DNA from: Podocnemis expansa
Lineage: Eukaryota > Chordata > Testudines > Podocnemididae
Assembly: GCA_007922195.1 (NCBI GenBank)
Contig: ML682116.1
Location: 2,738,543 to 2,802,542, forward strand
DNA: 64,000 nucleotides
Reading direction: 5' to 3'
Position 1 is the first letter of the stretch, and each line of letters opens with the position of its first letter. The position numbers and the translations under genes are program-made. Under the pieces are notes generated by a model. That model was not told where the DNA came from, ran no database searches, and was given only the letters and a program-made list of their open reading frames with translations. Shown here one piece after another: positions 42,611 to 55,309 of this stretch.

Positions 42611-45600
42611 AGTGCAGCAACTTGAGTTTCTCTGAATAAATATTGTATGGCTGAGGTGGCTCTGCTTTGCTCTATTCCTCCCTTCCCTTCTCCCCACTCA
42701 TTAAATATTCCAGGATTTTGCTTTGACACTCAGAAAATGCAGCTAGGCCAGATCATCCATACATTATCCAGTGTGACTTGGTCAAAGACTGTAAAGCTAC
42801 ATTGTTTTAAGCTAGTGAGGATTGGGTCCATTGTTTTGTAATCAAAGGCAAAATACCGAGAGACTATTAGGATAAATGGCACCACTGTAAAATGTAGCAC
42901 AGGAGAGGGAAGACTTCTGCTGCCTTGATCTCTGCACAGAAATAAAGGTTTGGCGGCTGTCTTTTGTCCCCACCTCCACACACAAACACTTTCAACACTC
43001 TAAGAGGATTGTGTTTCCTTTAATATCCACCCAAGCTCTTCTTGAACTGAAGTGCTCGTCCTCACCATGTTCACTTCGCAGCTGAGCCTTCCAGTGATAG
43101 AAGTGGTTCTAGCTGCCTTCTAAATTGCTTTTGTCAGTAATCTACGGTGACCGCAGCACAGACTGCTTTAAGGGCTCATGTCAGATTTCTCATTAGCAAT
43201 TGCATGAAGTTTGGAAATGGAATCGTGTTCTTATTTTTCTAAAAAGAAGCTAGTCGTGGCACTGAAAATTCATGTAGCTTGCTGACATTTAAGTTGTTAA
43301 AGGTTTTAGATCCCAGTCTATAATCAGACAAAACTGTCAGAGAAGTTGAGGCAGGATATCGTTATTATTCGCACCCAGTTGATATATATGTGCCACATAA
43401 ATTTTTCCAGCTTTATATCTCCTGCTACTATGGAAAGATAGATGCAATCCTTGGATATCAGCAGAAAAAATATTTGCACTTGTATGTATATATGGAGAAA
43501 ATGCATGTTGGCGTAATGCAAGGTAAAGGTTTCACCAACATGAGTTTGTAATAGGGATATTTCATGTGAGTGGTAAAGTCCATTATTCAAGTTATCCCCA
43601 TTGAAAGCCAATAAAACCTCTATACTACACTATCATGAATTCTGTATTTGCTACACATTTTACATAAGTGCTCTAGGGAGCTTTTAAAAAATACTTTACT
43701 TACATTTTTTCATAACCCTCTGTCTATATCTTGGCTACCTTTGTACCCCGTATTAAACTCTACAGAGCTCTAAGGGAGAAAAACTGCATTAGAAATATAA
43801 TGTAGAAAGCTCCCATGCATAATAATGTGATTACTGTATTTTAGGGTCTATTACTTCAGGTGGTTACACACTAAACGCAAGTGTTGTATCCTGCTGCTGG
43901 AACTCTCCTCTTTCAGATGACACAGAGTATTAATATATCAATCCATCCTCAAATATTGTGTTTTAAACCAGTCACTAGCCTAACGGTGAATATTGGCCAG
44001 TCTGAAATTTGGCCCTTTTATTTTAAGTAGAGAAGGTGATTTTGTTTGAAGCTATTCAGAGATTTTGGAATCTTGGAATAAGTTCTGATAGAGATGGATT
44101 AATGGTCAGAATCCAAGGGAGGTGATCAGAGTTGCATAAAAAACTGTAATTCCTCTCATGTTTGTGTGTATCATATGGATATTGCCATCATTTAGTCCCA
44201 GTTCACTAATGAATTTAAGCACACATTTCAAGTAAAATAATTGTTTATGGCTCTGATTCGGCAATACATATAGCATATGGGGCATTTGTGGTTGTGGATA
44301 TCAATAATATCATATATTTTTGGTTTACAAGGAAATGAATTTTCTCAGTGGGTCTGGTAGGAACATAAACCACAAGAGTGCAGCTGGAGTAGATCATGAT
44401 GTCACCAAATAGAGATGTCTCCGCTTCTCTTGAATATAGTTTTATAGCTTAAAATTGTAGATCTCTATTATACCCATTCTTAGATGTCACTCACAAAAAT
44501 TTCTCTTGCTGCTCTGCTTTCAACGCCTACTTTTTTTTCTCTACTTCCATATTTTTCTTACACTTCTGCTGACTTCTGTTTCTGCCTCGGAACCTCCCTT
44601 TGGGCTACAGGGATCTCTTCTCTAACTGCTGTCTCCCAATCCCCATGCATTTCTCTTGAGCTTACATTACCAGTGAGCTCGGGTTTTCCATAATGGTTAT
44701 ATGAGGCAAAATCTCTTAATGTGGTTTTTGCTAATCTTTTAAAAATCATTAATGAGCACTAAAAGGTCCATATTCAGCTATTTGTTTGTTTACATTTTTT
44801 AAACAAAAATATGGATGGGAGCTGTTAAAAGTGTTAACAGCTGGTAGTTTCATACAGGCTTATCAGTGGTATCATATCATCAGTTTTAAACAATTGAAAG
44901 TCTGATTTCTGGCTTGGTAAGTACAAAGTGGCTGGGGGGTATATGTGCTTTACAAACACACAGACTTCAGTGTGCTGTCTGTTACGAAAGCGGCATTTTA
45001 GAAACCAATGAGTTCCGTTTATTCAATGTATACTCATAATTTTCTAACATTCTAGCAGAAGTATAAATATTTTTTCTGATTGGTTTTGGTTTTGTTGTTT
45101 GTTTTGCTCCTATAATACCTGTGTCAAGGACATTGATGTTACAAGGTATTTAAGGTGATGGGTCAAATCCCAGATCCAATAGCCCAGTTATGGGAAATTA
45201 TCTTTTTTATGCTAAATGATATAACTTCCAACTCTCTGTGTTTGTAAGATATATAAAAATGTGTCTGTGCATGTATGTTTATTCACTAAGCTAAAATTGA
45301 TAAGAAACATTTTCTTGTTCCATTAGTATGTTGGCTTTCTGTAGATTACATAATCAATCTTTATACATATAAAAAATGTAAACAGTAACTTTCATGTAAA
45401 TGTGTGCCCTACTACATGATGTAACTGTCTCAACTGTTTATTTAAAAATTATGTGTATGTAATACAGAAGACTTCTGGCCCTTGAACAGTAAACTCAGTA
45501 CTGTAAATATTATGTAATGATTAGTTTCTTGAAGGATTCCAAAAGGCTTTACAAACTGTAATCACTACACCCCATTTCTAGGGTGTAATATGGCAGCAGT

Positions 45601-45907
45601 TGGATGCTACACGTTAATGTTACAAAATATTTTAGGACAGAAAAAGAGTAAGATGCTGTCGGAACAACATGTGTGGAAGTAGAATGTAATTACCCAGCCT
45701 CTGGTTTCATCTGGCTAACACCCAAAGGTCTGGTTTGGACTTTTAATAAGAAGTGCTTGGGTACTTAGTATATGCTTTTTAATTCTTTTTCTCTCTCTGC
45801 CCACCATCTTGCCCTTTCTTCACAAAGTTTTTAATTGATCTGTTCCTCTTCTGTCACCCCAGTGCAGTCTTTTTGTGGTGGAAGAAGGGGACACAACAAC
45901 CCATTAC
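42611..45907. other. Repeat-poor intronic stretch
   Basis: About 3.3 kb of AMPH intron with no transposon, gene or RNA recognised, the longest such stretch near the promoter. Candidate location for conserved non-coding elements, which cannot be judged without alignment. Confidence 0.45.
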
Positions 45908-45962
45908 CTAAGGGTCTGCAACCCAGTACTGGGTCCTGACCCGTGGTTTGAGAACCACTGCT
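45908..45962. mobile_element. hAT MITE end fragment
   Basis: GGGTCTGCAACCCAGTACTG, GGTCCTGACCCGTGGTTTGA, then GAACCACTGCT, the right end of a TTTGAGAACCACTG-type element. The left end is not visible. Confidence 0.6.
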
Positions 45963-46707
45963 CTATCCCCAGTCAGTAATGGTCTTCTCCTGTGAGTGGG
46001 ATGCGCTTCTGGCCACTTCTCTCCCCACTGTACTGAATTGATAGCTATTGTGTGGGTGGGAGAGGATGAATAAATCTATTTGCTCAGTAGGGTGGGTTGC
46101 CCCCCACCACCCAGAAACTAGAACTGCAGATGAAACCTTGCCAACCACCTGCAGCTCTCCGACATTTCAGTCAGGATGAGCGACAGAGGCAGGGATGTGG
46201 TGGGGGGAAGGGGATGTGTGATTGGGTGGGTGTGCATGCAGGGGGCAAAGAAAATGTGTGTGCTTCTCCTCCCTGAATGTGGGGTGGGGGGCTTGCATAG
46301 CAAGAGGGTGCTGCTGGGTGGGAGCATGCTGAGCCCTCATTACTCCCAATAGCTTGGCCGATAGAAGCTAGTGCTGGAGGGGTGGATGAACTGTATTGGT
46401 GAGGGGAGGAGAGTAAAAGATGCTTCTGAGCACTCCTCCCCCCATGGCAATGCAGGCATTTTGTCTGCTTCTGCACTTGCTATCAGTGTCCTTTCATCCA
46501 CTGATGCTGTACTGTGAACCTGCTGCTACTCTGACTGTATAAGTCACAAGATGCCGTTCGTGTAGGCTCTGAGCATCACTCTTTGCATCTGCTAATGCCT
46601 GAAAACTGCTGTATGTTTCTTTTCACCCTTTCTTCTGGCCATTTGGCATAATTGCACCCCACTCCTCTATATCTCACTTTGGTTAACAACCTTTAGAAGC
46701 AACAAGG

Positions 46708-47032
46708 CAGGGGTCGGCAACTCAGAAAATGATAAAAGCCATTTTTTAAAAATTCCTTCAGTAACCAAGTGTTTTGAGAGCTGCAGTGGGTATAACCTCT
46801 TAGTGTGGGGTAGAGGGCTGCTGGGAGCTGAGCCAGGGTGCCTGTCGCAGGGTCTCCTGGCAGAGGGGACCCTGGAGTGGGCCTCCTGCAGGATTCCCCA
46901 GTGGCGGAGGGGGTGGCCAGAGTCAGGAGTGAGCTGCCAACAGGGTTCCCTAGTGATGGTGGGGCCCTGGAGCCGCAACATGGCAGCCAAAGAGCATCGC
47001 ATGGCTCTGGCGTCGGAGGTTGCAGACCCCTG
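46708..47032 (-). mobile_element. hAT-type element, GGGTCGGCAAC family (325 bp)
   Basis: Ends CAGGGGTCGGCAACTCAG and GGAGGTTGCAGACCCCTG are inverted repeats. Flanks CAACAAGG and CAACGGAG agree at 5 of 8. The interior TTTTGAGAGCTGCAGTGG is the reverse-orientation relative of CCACATGGGGG...CTCTCAAAAC in the copy at 18810. The interior is GC-rich, yielding spurious open frames. Confidence 0.8.
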
Positions 47033-48309
47033 CAACGGAGAAATAAAGGTACCTCCAGTGCATCACTGTGCCAAATATGTTTGGAGGCTCCGGGGAGAAG
47101 TGTCGTGGCTTCCAGATGCCCTGCCCCAGAAGCAGTTAGAGTAGGTCGCCTGCTGCTCTAACTTCTGCCAGCATAACTAAGCAGAGTTTATATCATTGGG
47201 AGGGATCAGCATATACAGTCCTAGCTATCAGGCAGGGTGGACAAGTGCCCCAGAACCTGTGCTGGGGGAGGTATCAGGCTTGCTGGCTGTTCTAAGTCTC
47301 CTGGGCCAGCCAGCCAGGGCAGGAGCAGCTGGACCTGGAGCCAGAGGTGAGTTTGGGAGGGCTGGTGTGGTAGGGTGGGGATTGGGGAAGCACGCAGGGT
47401 GGGCAGGCCTAGAGAAGATTGAGGGGGAGAAGTGGCAGGTGTCAGCAATGTGGTCATGTCAGCAGCCAATCTTGGGTGGTGGTGGCAACAAAGTGGGGTG
47501 TATGGGAGGCGATGAGGGAGCTGCTCAGGAGCCCGCAGAGGAGAGGTGGGGGGGACTGGCAGTGAGGCTGGGGGGCGGAGGTGCAGGGGGCTAGCAGGGA
47601 AGCTGTGGGGGGGGGTTTGGAGTGGCCTGAGGGGCGGAGACGGGGGTCCTGTAAGGTGGGGTTAGGAGAGATGAAGTGCAAAAGTCAAGGATGGTTAAGA
47701 CCACCCCTGGGGATCAGACACAATGGGGTTCATTTCCACCATTGCCCTGATCCATCTCAGCTTTACTCCCTGTATTCCACACCCGTTCTTCCTCTTACAC
47801 CGGGGATTGGTGGGACAGCTGGTGTAGGAGGTACTGTATCGCCTCTGTCAGATTCACACTGCTGGAGAATTCCCCTTCTGTAAGGGAAGTTCTCCAAGTA
47901 GTTTAACTTCTGTGGCTCCAAAGTAAACTTTAGTGACCTGGAAAATTCAGTCCTCAACATCTCAAAGGCAGGCCTCTCTTCCCTAATTGTGCTGCAGCAT
48001 GAGTATCGTGCTGTGCCAATCTTGTCTGGTTTTGAATACAACCTAATTTGATTCTGTCTCAAAGAATAGCCAGATGGTCCATACTGTCCAGAATCAGAAC
48101 CCCCGACCCACTAGGAAGGCAATAATGCCCTCTTGTTTTATGCCACATGATTCTGGCTGTGGCAATGGGATTGTATGTGAAAAGAAATAATAGAAAATGT
48201 AGACACACTGTAAAGATGCATATAATACTTTAGAAATGTATCTGTGGCACTGTGACAAAACTGACACCACAGATATTCAGTTGTTTGTCCTTGCCAACTT
48301 GCCCTGAGA
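47033..48309. other. G-rich then ordinary intronic sequence
   Basis: 47220-47660 is G-rich on the + strand (runs such as GTGGGGGGGACTGG near 47545) with composition-driven open frames on both strands. No terminal repeats found. The remainder is unremarkable. Confidence 0.45.
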
Positions 48310-48560
48310 TTCTGCCTCATTTATTCTTTTATTGTGGGTTTCATGGCAGCACCTAAACATCCCCTGCAAGATGAGGGTCCATTGTGCTTCACATTAGTGA
48401 AATCTTTGGCCATACTTCTTACGTGTTTACAGTCTAAATAGACGAAGCAGGCAAAAGATGGCAGGTGCCTAGAGACATGCAGGGACTTAAGCTTGGTCCC
48501 ATAATAGGTCAGCAGCAGTGAGAAGACTAGAACCCAGATCTCCAGGTTCTCCATTCGGTA
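48310..48560 (+). repeat. CORE-SINE-like element, near full length
   Basis: GCAGCACCTAAACATCCCC, GGTCCATTGTGCTTCACATT, TTTACAGTCTAAATAGACGA, GCAGCAGTGAGAAGACTAGA, then ACCCAGATCTCCAGGTTCTC. The same layout (5' half with a TTACAATCTAAATAGAC-like block, 3' half with AGAACCCAGATCTCC) is seen in MIR-type SINEs of amniotes. Old and diverged. Confidence 0.6.
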
Positions 48561-49620
48561 CCCTCACCGTGGCTTCCACTGCTACGTTACGCTAACCTTT
48601 GTTAGTTCCCACTCCCATCCAGTACTTCTCTTCTGGTTTTTTCTTTTTTGTAACTTAGTCACCTTATGTGACCTTCTGCGTTGTTTCCATCAACTCTTCA
48701 ACATCCACTTCCTTATCCGTTCCCCTTGAATCGTCAGTTCTGAGTCACATTTATCCTGTCCTCACCTGTCTCAGTATATTTGTAGTCACACTTTCCTGTA
48801 TATTCAGCAGCTTTTAACCCATGATTTAGAGCCTCACAGTGATTCAAATCTACAATTAAGAATCAACACTTTAAAGGGGAGGAGGGAGAGTGCACTGTGG
48901 AAAAGTGATTCTGTCAATAAAACCAGGTATATTTATTATATTTTATTATGATAGTTCAAAAGGCAACTTGTATTTTTCAAGAGCAGTTCACATGTTTCAA
49001 ATTCTCTTTCTCTGTTTTATGCAAGTGTCCTTTACTAATACCAGCTCTGGATATTTAAGATTCTGCCTCAGTAAAAAAATGATAACAAATTAGGATTTTG
49101 GAAGAATAAAAACTTGGTTCCCTGAAGAAGAGTGAACTCTATTTTTTTTTCTTTCCTTTTTTCCCCCCAGTCCATTGTGATTAATATGAAGTATTCTGTG
49201 GGCCAAATTCTGCCTTTCCTCTTACTTGTACAATGCCACAGAAGACAAAGAAATGGCCCATGTGTAACTGAGGGTCTGAGATGATCCTCAGTGGCATTAT
49301 ACTTTACTTAATTTTATGCATGCACAGTCCTGCATATGGTACAATCCATTTCACTGTCCTATATATAGATGTTAGTTCTGTAGAGCTAAAATGATTTTAA
49401 AAGTCTCAAAAGTAGTTAACTGATTTTTTCTATAGAGTAAGTAGATGATCCTGAATGTAGCATGGAAAGCAGAACTGATGAATAAGAAGGTTTTATTTTA
49501 TATAATCATTTTCAGAGAATAATCATGGTTAAATTTTGGTGAAAAACAATTAGTTTTTTTCATCTGTAAAATGGGTATGATAGATCTTAACTCAGTAATA
49601 TAATTAAGCACTTGATTCAT
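48561..49620. other. Non-coding intronic stretch
   Basis: No gene or repeat recognised; a T-rich tract lies near 49142-49168. Confidence 0.5.
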
Positions 49621-50597
49621 AGTCAGATTGGATGGGCATATCAAGTGGAGTCTTGTAGGGATCAATTCTAGGTCCAGTTCTGTTCAGTATCTTCATCAAT
49701 GATTTAGGTAGTGGCAGTACACTTATAAAGTTTGTGAACAATGCCAAGCAGTGAGGGTTTGCACGGTTTTTGAGGATAGGATTAAAATTCACAATTATTT
49801 GGACAAACTGAAGAAATGGTTTGTAGTGAATAGGATGAAATTCAGTTAAGGACAGATGCAAAATACTCAACGTAGGGAAGAACGATCAGTTGCACGCATA
49901 CAAAATTGGAAATGACTGGCTAAGAAGGAGCACACTGCTGGATGGGATTTGGGGGTCACAGTGGATCACAAGCTGAGCATGAGTCAGCAGCATAGCACTG
50001 CTGAAAAAAAAAAAGCAAATTTTATTCTGGGCTGTATTAACAGGAGCGTTGCATGCAAGACATGAGAAGTAATTCTTCCACATAACACTGCTGATAAGGG
50101 CTCCAGTGGGAGTATTGTTTGCAATTTTGGGTACCACATTTCTGGAAAACTGAACAAATTGGAGGAAGTCCAGAGGAGAATAATAAAAATAAAGGTCTAG
50201 AAAACATGATCTAGGAGGAAAGATTAAAATAGTTATGGTGTTTTATTCCAGCGAAGAGAAGCCTTAGTGGGGGACACATGACGACAGTTTTCAAGTACAT
50301 AAAAGATAGTTACAAAGAGGTTATTCTCCTGACTCTCTCAGGGTAAGATAAGAAGCAAAGGGCTTAAATTGCAGCAAGGAAGGTTTACATTGGACATGAG
50401 GAAAAACTTCCTAGCTGTCAGGATAGTTAAGTGTTGAAACGAATTGCTTGGTAGGGTTGTGGAAGCGCCAGTCATTGGAAGTAAAGAACAGATTAGACAC
50501 ACATGGAAGGAATGGTCTAGTTATTACTTACTCCTGTCTTGAATTTCAGGACTAGACTAGATGACCCATTGAGGTCCTTCCAGTCTTATGTATGAAC
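49621..50597 (+). repeat. CR1 LINE, ORF2 3' half to tail, decayed
   Basis: Follows CR1 order: GGATCAATTCTAGGTCCAGT, TTCATCAATGATTTAGGTAG, the RT catalytic region now reading FVNNAK near 49729-49746 where FADDAK-like is expected, then AGGAAAAACTTCCTAGCTGT and a tail CTAGATGACCCATTGAGGTC. Loss of both catalytic aspartates plus many stops shows an old copy. Confidence 0.88.
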
Positions 50598-51520
50598 CTA
50601 AGAGCTTGTCACACAGAGAAATTACACCTGCCTAATTAAAGATGGGATATTTTAGCTAAATGTGTGTGAATTTGTGTGAGGTCAGGGCTACAGAGTTTTA
50701 AGCCTGGCTTACCATTGTTTAACTTCCCTGGTAAATCAGATCTAAAAATGTTCAAAGTGATGCAGTGTCTGGGTGTAGAGTGGGCTTAAAACCAGGGAGT
50801 GGGTATTTTAACTGCAGTCAAGTTTACTGTTAATGTGGCATTGTTTTGTTTCATTAGAAGTGGTGATTAATTAAAAATAATCCAAAATTAATGTTTTTTT
50901 TAAAAGAGTAATTGATCCTGATTAGAGAGAGAAAAATTGAATTATTTATATCATATACACAATGTTTAGATGTACTTCAGACAGGTACTTATAACAGGGG
51001 GGAATAGAGAAGTAAGGATCAGAATTGGTGCAAAGAACAGGAAAACATCCATGGGTATAATCAAGTCTGGAGAGGAGATAGATAAAGGTCTGGCCTTAAA
51101 GCAAGTTACTCCAGAGATGGTTAGGGACTGTTGTTTCCAAAGTTGTGGCTCATATAAAAGAAGAAATAGGGATGGTTGGGTAATGAAGCTAAAATTTGCT
51201 TTTAGCATAACTGACAGTCTGTGAGAGCAGTAGAACTAGTGTGATTTGGAAACAAGGCTTAACGCCTGAAGGAGTCTGAAGTCCAAATACAGCATGCATG
51301 ATTATACAGGAAGGCGCTAGAAGAACCAATTCATTACACAAGGAGAAGGCAGATGGAAAATCATCACAATGGAATGGGAGGTGTTGGGGTTTATGCCCAG
51401 ATATTAAGTTGTCTGGACAGAAGTCAGAAGCAGCAGCTGCAGTTCTAAGATGAAAGGTAGCATCAGTACTCAGATTTCAAGAAACATTTGTGTGTAAATA
51501 CCTGAAAGTGTAACCATGCA
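50598..51520. other. Non-coding intronic stretch
   Basis: No gene or repeat recognised; the 84-codon open frame at 50970-51224 lacks any domain. Confidence 0.5.
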
Positions 51521-51524
51521 AGGT

Positions 51525-51660
51525 TGTATGTAGTGTAGCTGTAGCTTTGTTTGGTCCCAGGTCAGCAGAGAAACAATGGTGGGTGAGGTAATGTCTTTTA
51601 TTAGACTAACCTCTGTTGTTGAGTGGGACAGACTTTCGAGCCATGCACAACCTCACTTAC
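51525..51660 (-). repeat. PLE terminus of a second subfamily
   Basis: GTAGCTGTAGCTTTGTTTGG, CCAGGTCAGCAGAGA, GGTGGGTGAGGTAATGTCTT, TTATTAGACTAACCTCTGTT, GAGTGGGACAGACTTTCGAG. This is a second common sauropsid PLE-end type, with the GGTGGGTGAGGTAAT block in place of GGAGTCCTGTGGCAC. On the minus strand GCUCGAAAGUCUGUC retains the GAAA side of a hammerhead; the CUGAAGA side is lost. Confidence 0.6.
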
Positions 51661-51864
51661 ATTGTCTCCCATGATTCAAACAAACAGTGCTATAGTTTCT
51701 GCTATCAAATCCTAAAACTCATTTTGGATTAGTTAGCAAACACTAAACAAATTATTTATCAGCTGGCAGTCTACCAAGCTGCCAAAATATAATTTCTGAT
51801 AGCCATCTCTAAACTTTCCCAAGATGATTCGTGATGAAAACATGTGGACAGAGGTTAGAATAAC

Positions 51865-52165
51865 AGAATCATTGAATGCAAGGCTGGGAGAAACCTCAGG
51901 AGGTCATTTAATTCAGCAGACTATGCTGAGGCAGAGCAAGCATATCTAGATCATTCCTGACAAGTGTTTGACTAACCTGTTCTTAAAAATCTCCATTGAA
52001 GAGTGTCCACAACCTCTCTTGGACACCTAATCCTTGTACTTAAAACATTTCCCCTTAATCTAAAATAAATCTCCCTTTCTGTAGATTAAGCCTATTACCT
52101 TTTGTCCTACCTTCAGTGGACCTGGAGAGCAACTGATCAGTATCCTTATAATATCCTGTTATAGT
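51865..52165 (-). repeat. CR1 LINE 3' end, reverse
   Basis: AATGCAAGGCTGGGAGAAAC, CTCAGGAGGTCATTTAATTC, GTTTGACTAACCTGTTCTTA, CTAAAATAAATCTCCCTTTC. The 3' end faces left. Confidence 0.88.
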
Positions 52166-52179
52166 AAATATCATAGTGT

Positions 52180-52848
52180 CTTTATAAATCCATGGTCGAT
52201 TTGCATAATGAATATTGCATGCAGATCAGGTCACTCAAGAGATGCATTAGAAAAGGTAAAGGTAAAGAGGAGGTCAAAAATGATTAGGAGTGTGGAATAG
52301 CTTCAACGTGAGGGTAGCTTAAAAAGACTACTTTTTATCTCACAAAAGAAATAACTAAAAGAGAATATGATAGAGATCTGTAAAATCTTAACTGGTGTTC
52401 AGAAGGTGAATAAGGAAGTGTTACTGTTTTTTCCTTCATGGAACACAAGAATTATGGCGTCACCTAATGAAATGAATAGGCAGCGGGTTTAAAACAAACA
52501 AAAGGGAACACTTCTTCACACAGAATACAACCAGCCTATGGAACTCATTGCTAGGGGATGTTGCGAAGGCCAGAACTTAAGAGTTCAGAAAAGAACTAGG
52601 TAAGTTCATGGAGGGTAAGTCCATCAATGGCAATTAGCCAGGATGGTCAGGGATGCAACACCATGTTCCAAGTGTTCCTAGCCTCTGATTGCAGGAAGCT
52701 GGGAGTTGATGATGGGGAATGAGTCACCTCATGATTGCTTGTTTTGTTCATTCCTTTAGAAGCATCTCTGGCATTGGCTGCTGTCAGAAGATGGGATACT
52801 GGGCTAGATGGACCATTGGTCTGACCCAGTATGGCCATTCTTATGTCC
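52180..52848 (+). repeat. CR1 LINE (second subfamily), C-terminal ORF2 to 3' end
   Basis: AGGTTTAAAACAAACAAAA-type block near 52485-52504, GTTCATGGAGGGTAAGTCCA, GGATACTGGGCTAGATGGAC near 52793, then TTGGTCTGACCCAGTATGGC and ATTCTTATGTCC. This is the GACCCAGTATGGC 3'-end type of CR1-related LINEs, distinct from the TTCCAGTCCTA type at 8722 and 49621. It lies tail-outward next to the reverse copy at 51865. Confidence 0.88.
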
Positions 52849-53482
52849 TCTTTTTAAGAGCCCATACCATATTTGAAGATTGCAATCAGATCCCTATTAG
52901 TTTTCTTTTCTCAATATTATTACTGTTATTTTATTAAGGTTGGTCTGTTAAGCCTTCCTTTTTGTGTTTGTCTCTTAGGCCTTGTCTACACTAAAAAGTT
53001 TGGGCAACAAAACAAGCCCTGTGCACACACTAGAATACTCATTTTACTGGCACAACTGCCTTGTTTTGTGATTAAAATAATGCCACCTGTGCAAGAGGCA
53101 TACTGCCTTTTGCACAAATGATTTACACTAAAGAGTCAGTGTGGACGCTGATGCTGTTTTCCGTCATATTAAGTGGCCTCTGGAAATGTCCTACAATGCC
53201 AATCGTGACCACTTCCACTTGCACTCTGCTGCTCTGCAGCAACCAGCCCTTTCCTCTCTTTAAGTCTCAAGAACTTCTGAATTTTCTTGATTCTACTTCC
53301 TGTTTGTTTGGCCTGGAGAGCTAGCATGTCATGTTTCCAGGTGACAATGGTGGCTCCATGCAGCAAACACACTCCTACTTGGGGCACAGCAGATCTGCTA
53401 GGGTCTGATCAGTATTGGGGGACAGTCTGCTGTGCAGTCCCAGCTATGTTGTAGCTGAAGGAATTTAAAACTTACAGCCAGA

Positions 53483-54970
53483 TTTCTCATGAGAGAGGCT
53501 ATGAGAGGGATGTGCTGCAGTGCAGAGCCAAGGTGAAAGGAACTGCTGCAGAACTACCATAAAGCCAGGGAGGCAAACCGTCGCTCTGGCTCAGTATCAT
53601 CCACCTGCCACTTTTACAAAGAGTTGGAAGCCATCCTTAACAGGGACCCCACCCACATCCAGCCTCAAGACTCCTGTAGGCACTTCCACGGTCCTGGAAC
53701 CACCAGATAATGAAATAAACCCCAACAGGAAGGTGATTGACAAGGATGTGGAGCTTGAAGATGTCATAGAACCAGAAAGTAGCACAATGGAGATTGGGAG
53801 GCAGGAGTTGTTTGTCATCCTGGAAACATGTATCCTGTCCCAGCCCTTCAGCTGCGATGCGCCAGATGCAGGAGCAGGGAGCTCTGGTAAGTGCTGGACG
53901 AGCTGATGCTGCTTCTGTACGGGAACCATGAAGTGCCTTTGCTTGTTAAAAATGCAGGGGTAGGAGTGGGTGGGGATGTGCTGGAGGATCTGTGTTTGCA
54001 TGTGCCTTCCCACACCCTATTGCATCTAAGTAACACTAATCAGCAGTGGATCGATGCATACAGCAACATCCTGGGCATCCTCAACTGGGGGCCCAAAGAA
54101 ACTTTCCTGGATTTACTCTCCAGTTCTCTGCCTTGGCTTTCTCAGCAAAGCAGCTGCATTTCTTCCCCCAAAGAATGACATTCTTCCATACCAGTTGGTA
54201 ATCATGGGCCCGGGGACCAAAGTAGCACACAACCCTCCAGCATAGAGACTTTGTTTAGTCTGGCTTGTGTGGAGGTTATACATTCTACTCCCTGTGCTCC
54301 TAGGAGTGAGATATCAGCTTCTACCACCACTTCCTGTGGAGAATGGGGACACAGATTTTGATTTCTTGTACTATTACACTTTTGTTGCTGCCCCAAGCAA
54401 CCCTACCTCCCCCCCTACCACCAGACTCTGAACCTAGGCCCAGTAGAGAGATTTTGGCCTCCTTTCAAGAGTTTAGCATTTCCAACTCATAAAGGAGCTG
54501 GACTCTGGTCAGAGGGATGGTGAGAATAAGATAGTTTTTCCACTGTTACATATGTACTGTGAGGCCACTAACAATAACTCATTCCTTTATTCATTATATC
54601 CTGTTCTTTCACAGGCGTGACCTTTGGCAGCAGAGGCCCCACAGCTACTGACCTCCTTCAGCAGAAAGGGAAGTGGCCTCACAGAAGCAGAGAGGACATG
54701 TTTCAAGAGCTCCTCCAGTCTGTAGAGGCATGCAGAAAATAAAAAAAAAAAAAAGGGCTTGGAGAGAAGCAGTGACTGAGACACAGGGAATAACGAGAGG
54801 AGTGCAAAGAAAATTACCAGATGAATCAGGACCATGAAGTCTCATGGAACAACATGGAGTTCCTAAAGATAGTAGTAGCACTCCAAACCCAGATGATGCA
54901 GGCTCCCTCTCAGCAGGCCCTTTTTCCCTTGCTGTCCAGACACTCCCACTAAGCATTTCTTTGAAGGCCA
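53483..54970 (+). pseudogene. Harbinger Myb/SANT-like DNA-binding protein pseudogene
   Basis: Readable pieces, in order: GYERDVLQCRAKVK (53497-53538), then after a one-base shift ELLQNYHKAREANRRSGS and STCHFYKELEAILNRDPTH (about 53540-53660). MEIGRQELFVILET follows in another frame (53790-53830), and a segment at about 54640-54720 resembles the C-terminal REDMFQELLQS region. These match the trihelix-like protein that accompanies the Harbinger nuclease and helps it bind transposon ends. At least two frameshifts and large unalignable gaps. Domesticated relatives exist in vertebrates, but here the reading frame is lost. Confidence 0.75.
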
Positions 54971-55309
54971 TAGACCCGCCTACTACAATGTAACATCCAT
55001 CTCTTCACACAGCAATGGCAATGACAGCTGGAAATACACCCATCTATAACACCTGCCAATGCCCCACATACTCTTATCTCTGCATGCTCATTTCAGCTGA
55101 CCACTGTTTGTTGTTTGATAATAAAAGAGACTCTGTCAAACATGTAATCACTGTTTATTCATGTGTGGAAAACACATGTTCCCCTGCAGCTGCAGTTCTC
55201 TATGGGTGTTCAGTAGAACAGTGCCGAAGAGATGTTTGCATGATACAATTTGATCTCATGAGGTCCCTTCCAACCCTATGATTCGATTTGATGCAAATTA
55301 TGGGTTTTT

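Noticed and set aside
53597..54013. 138-codon minus-strand open frame
   Set aside because: Antisense to the Harbinger DNA-binding protein remnant; no domain.
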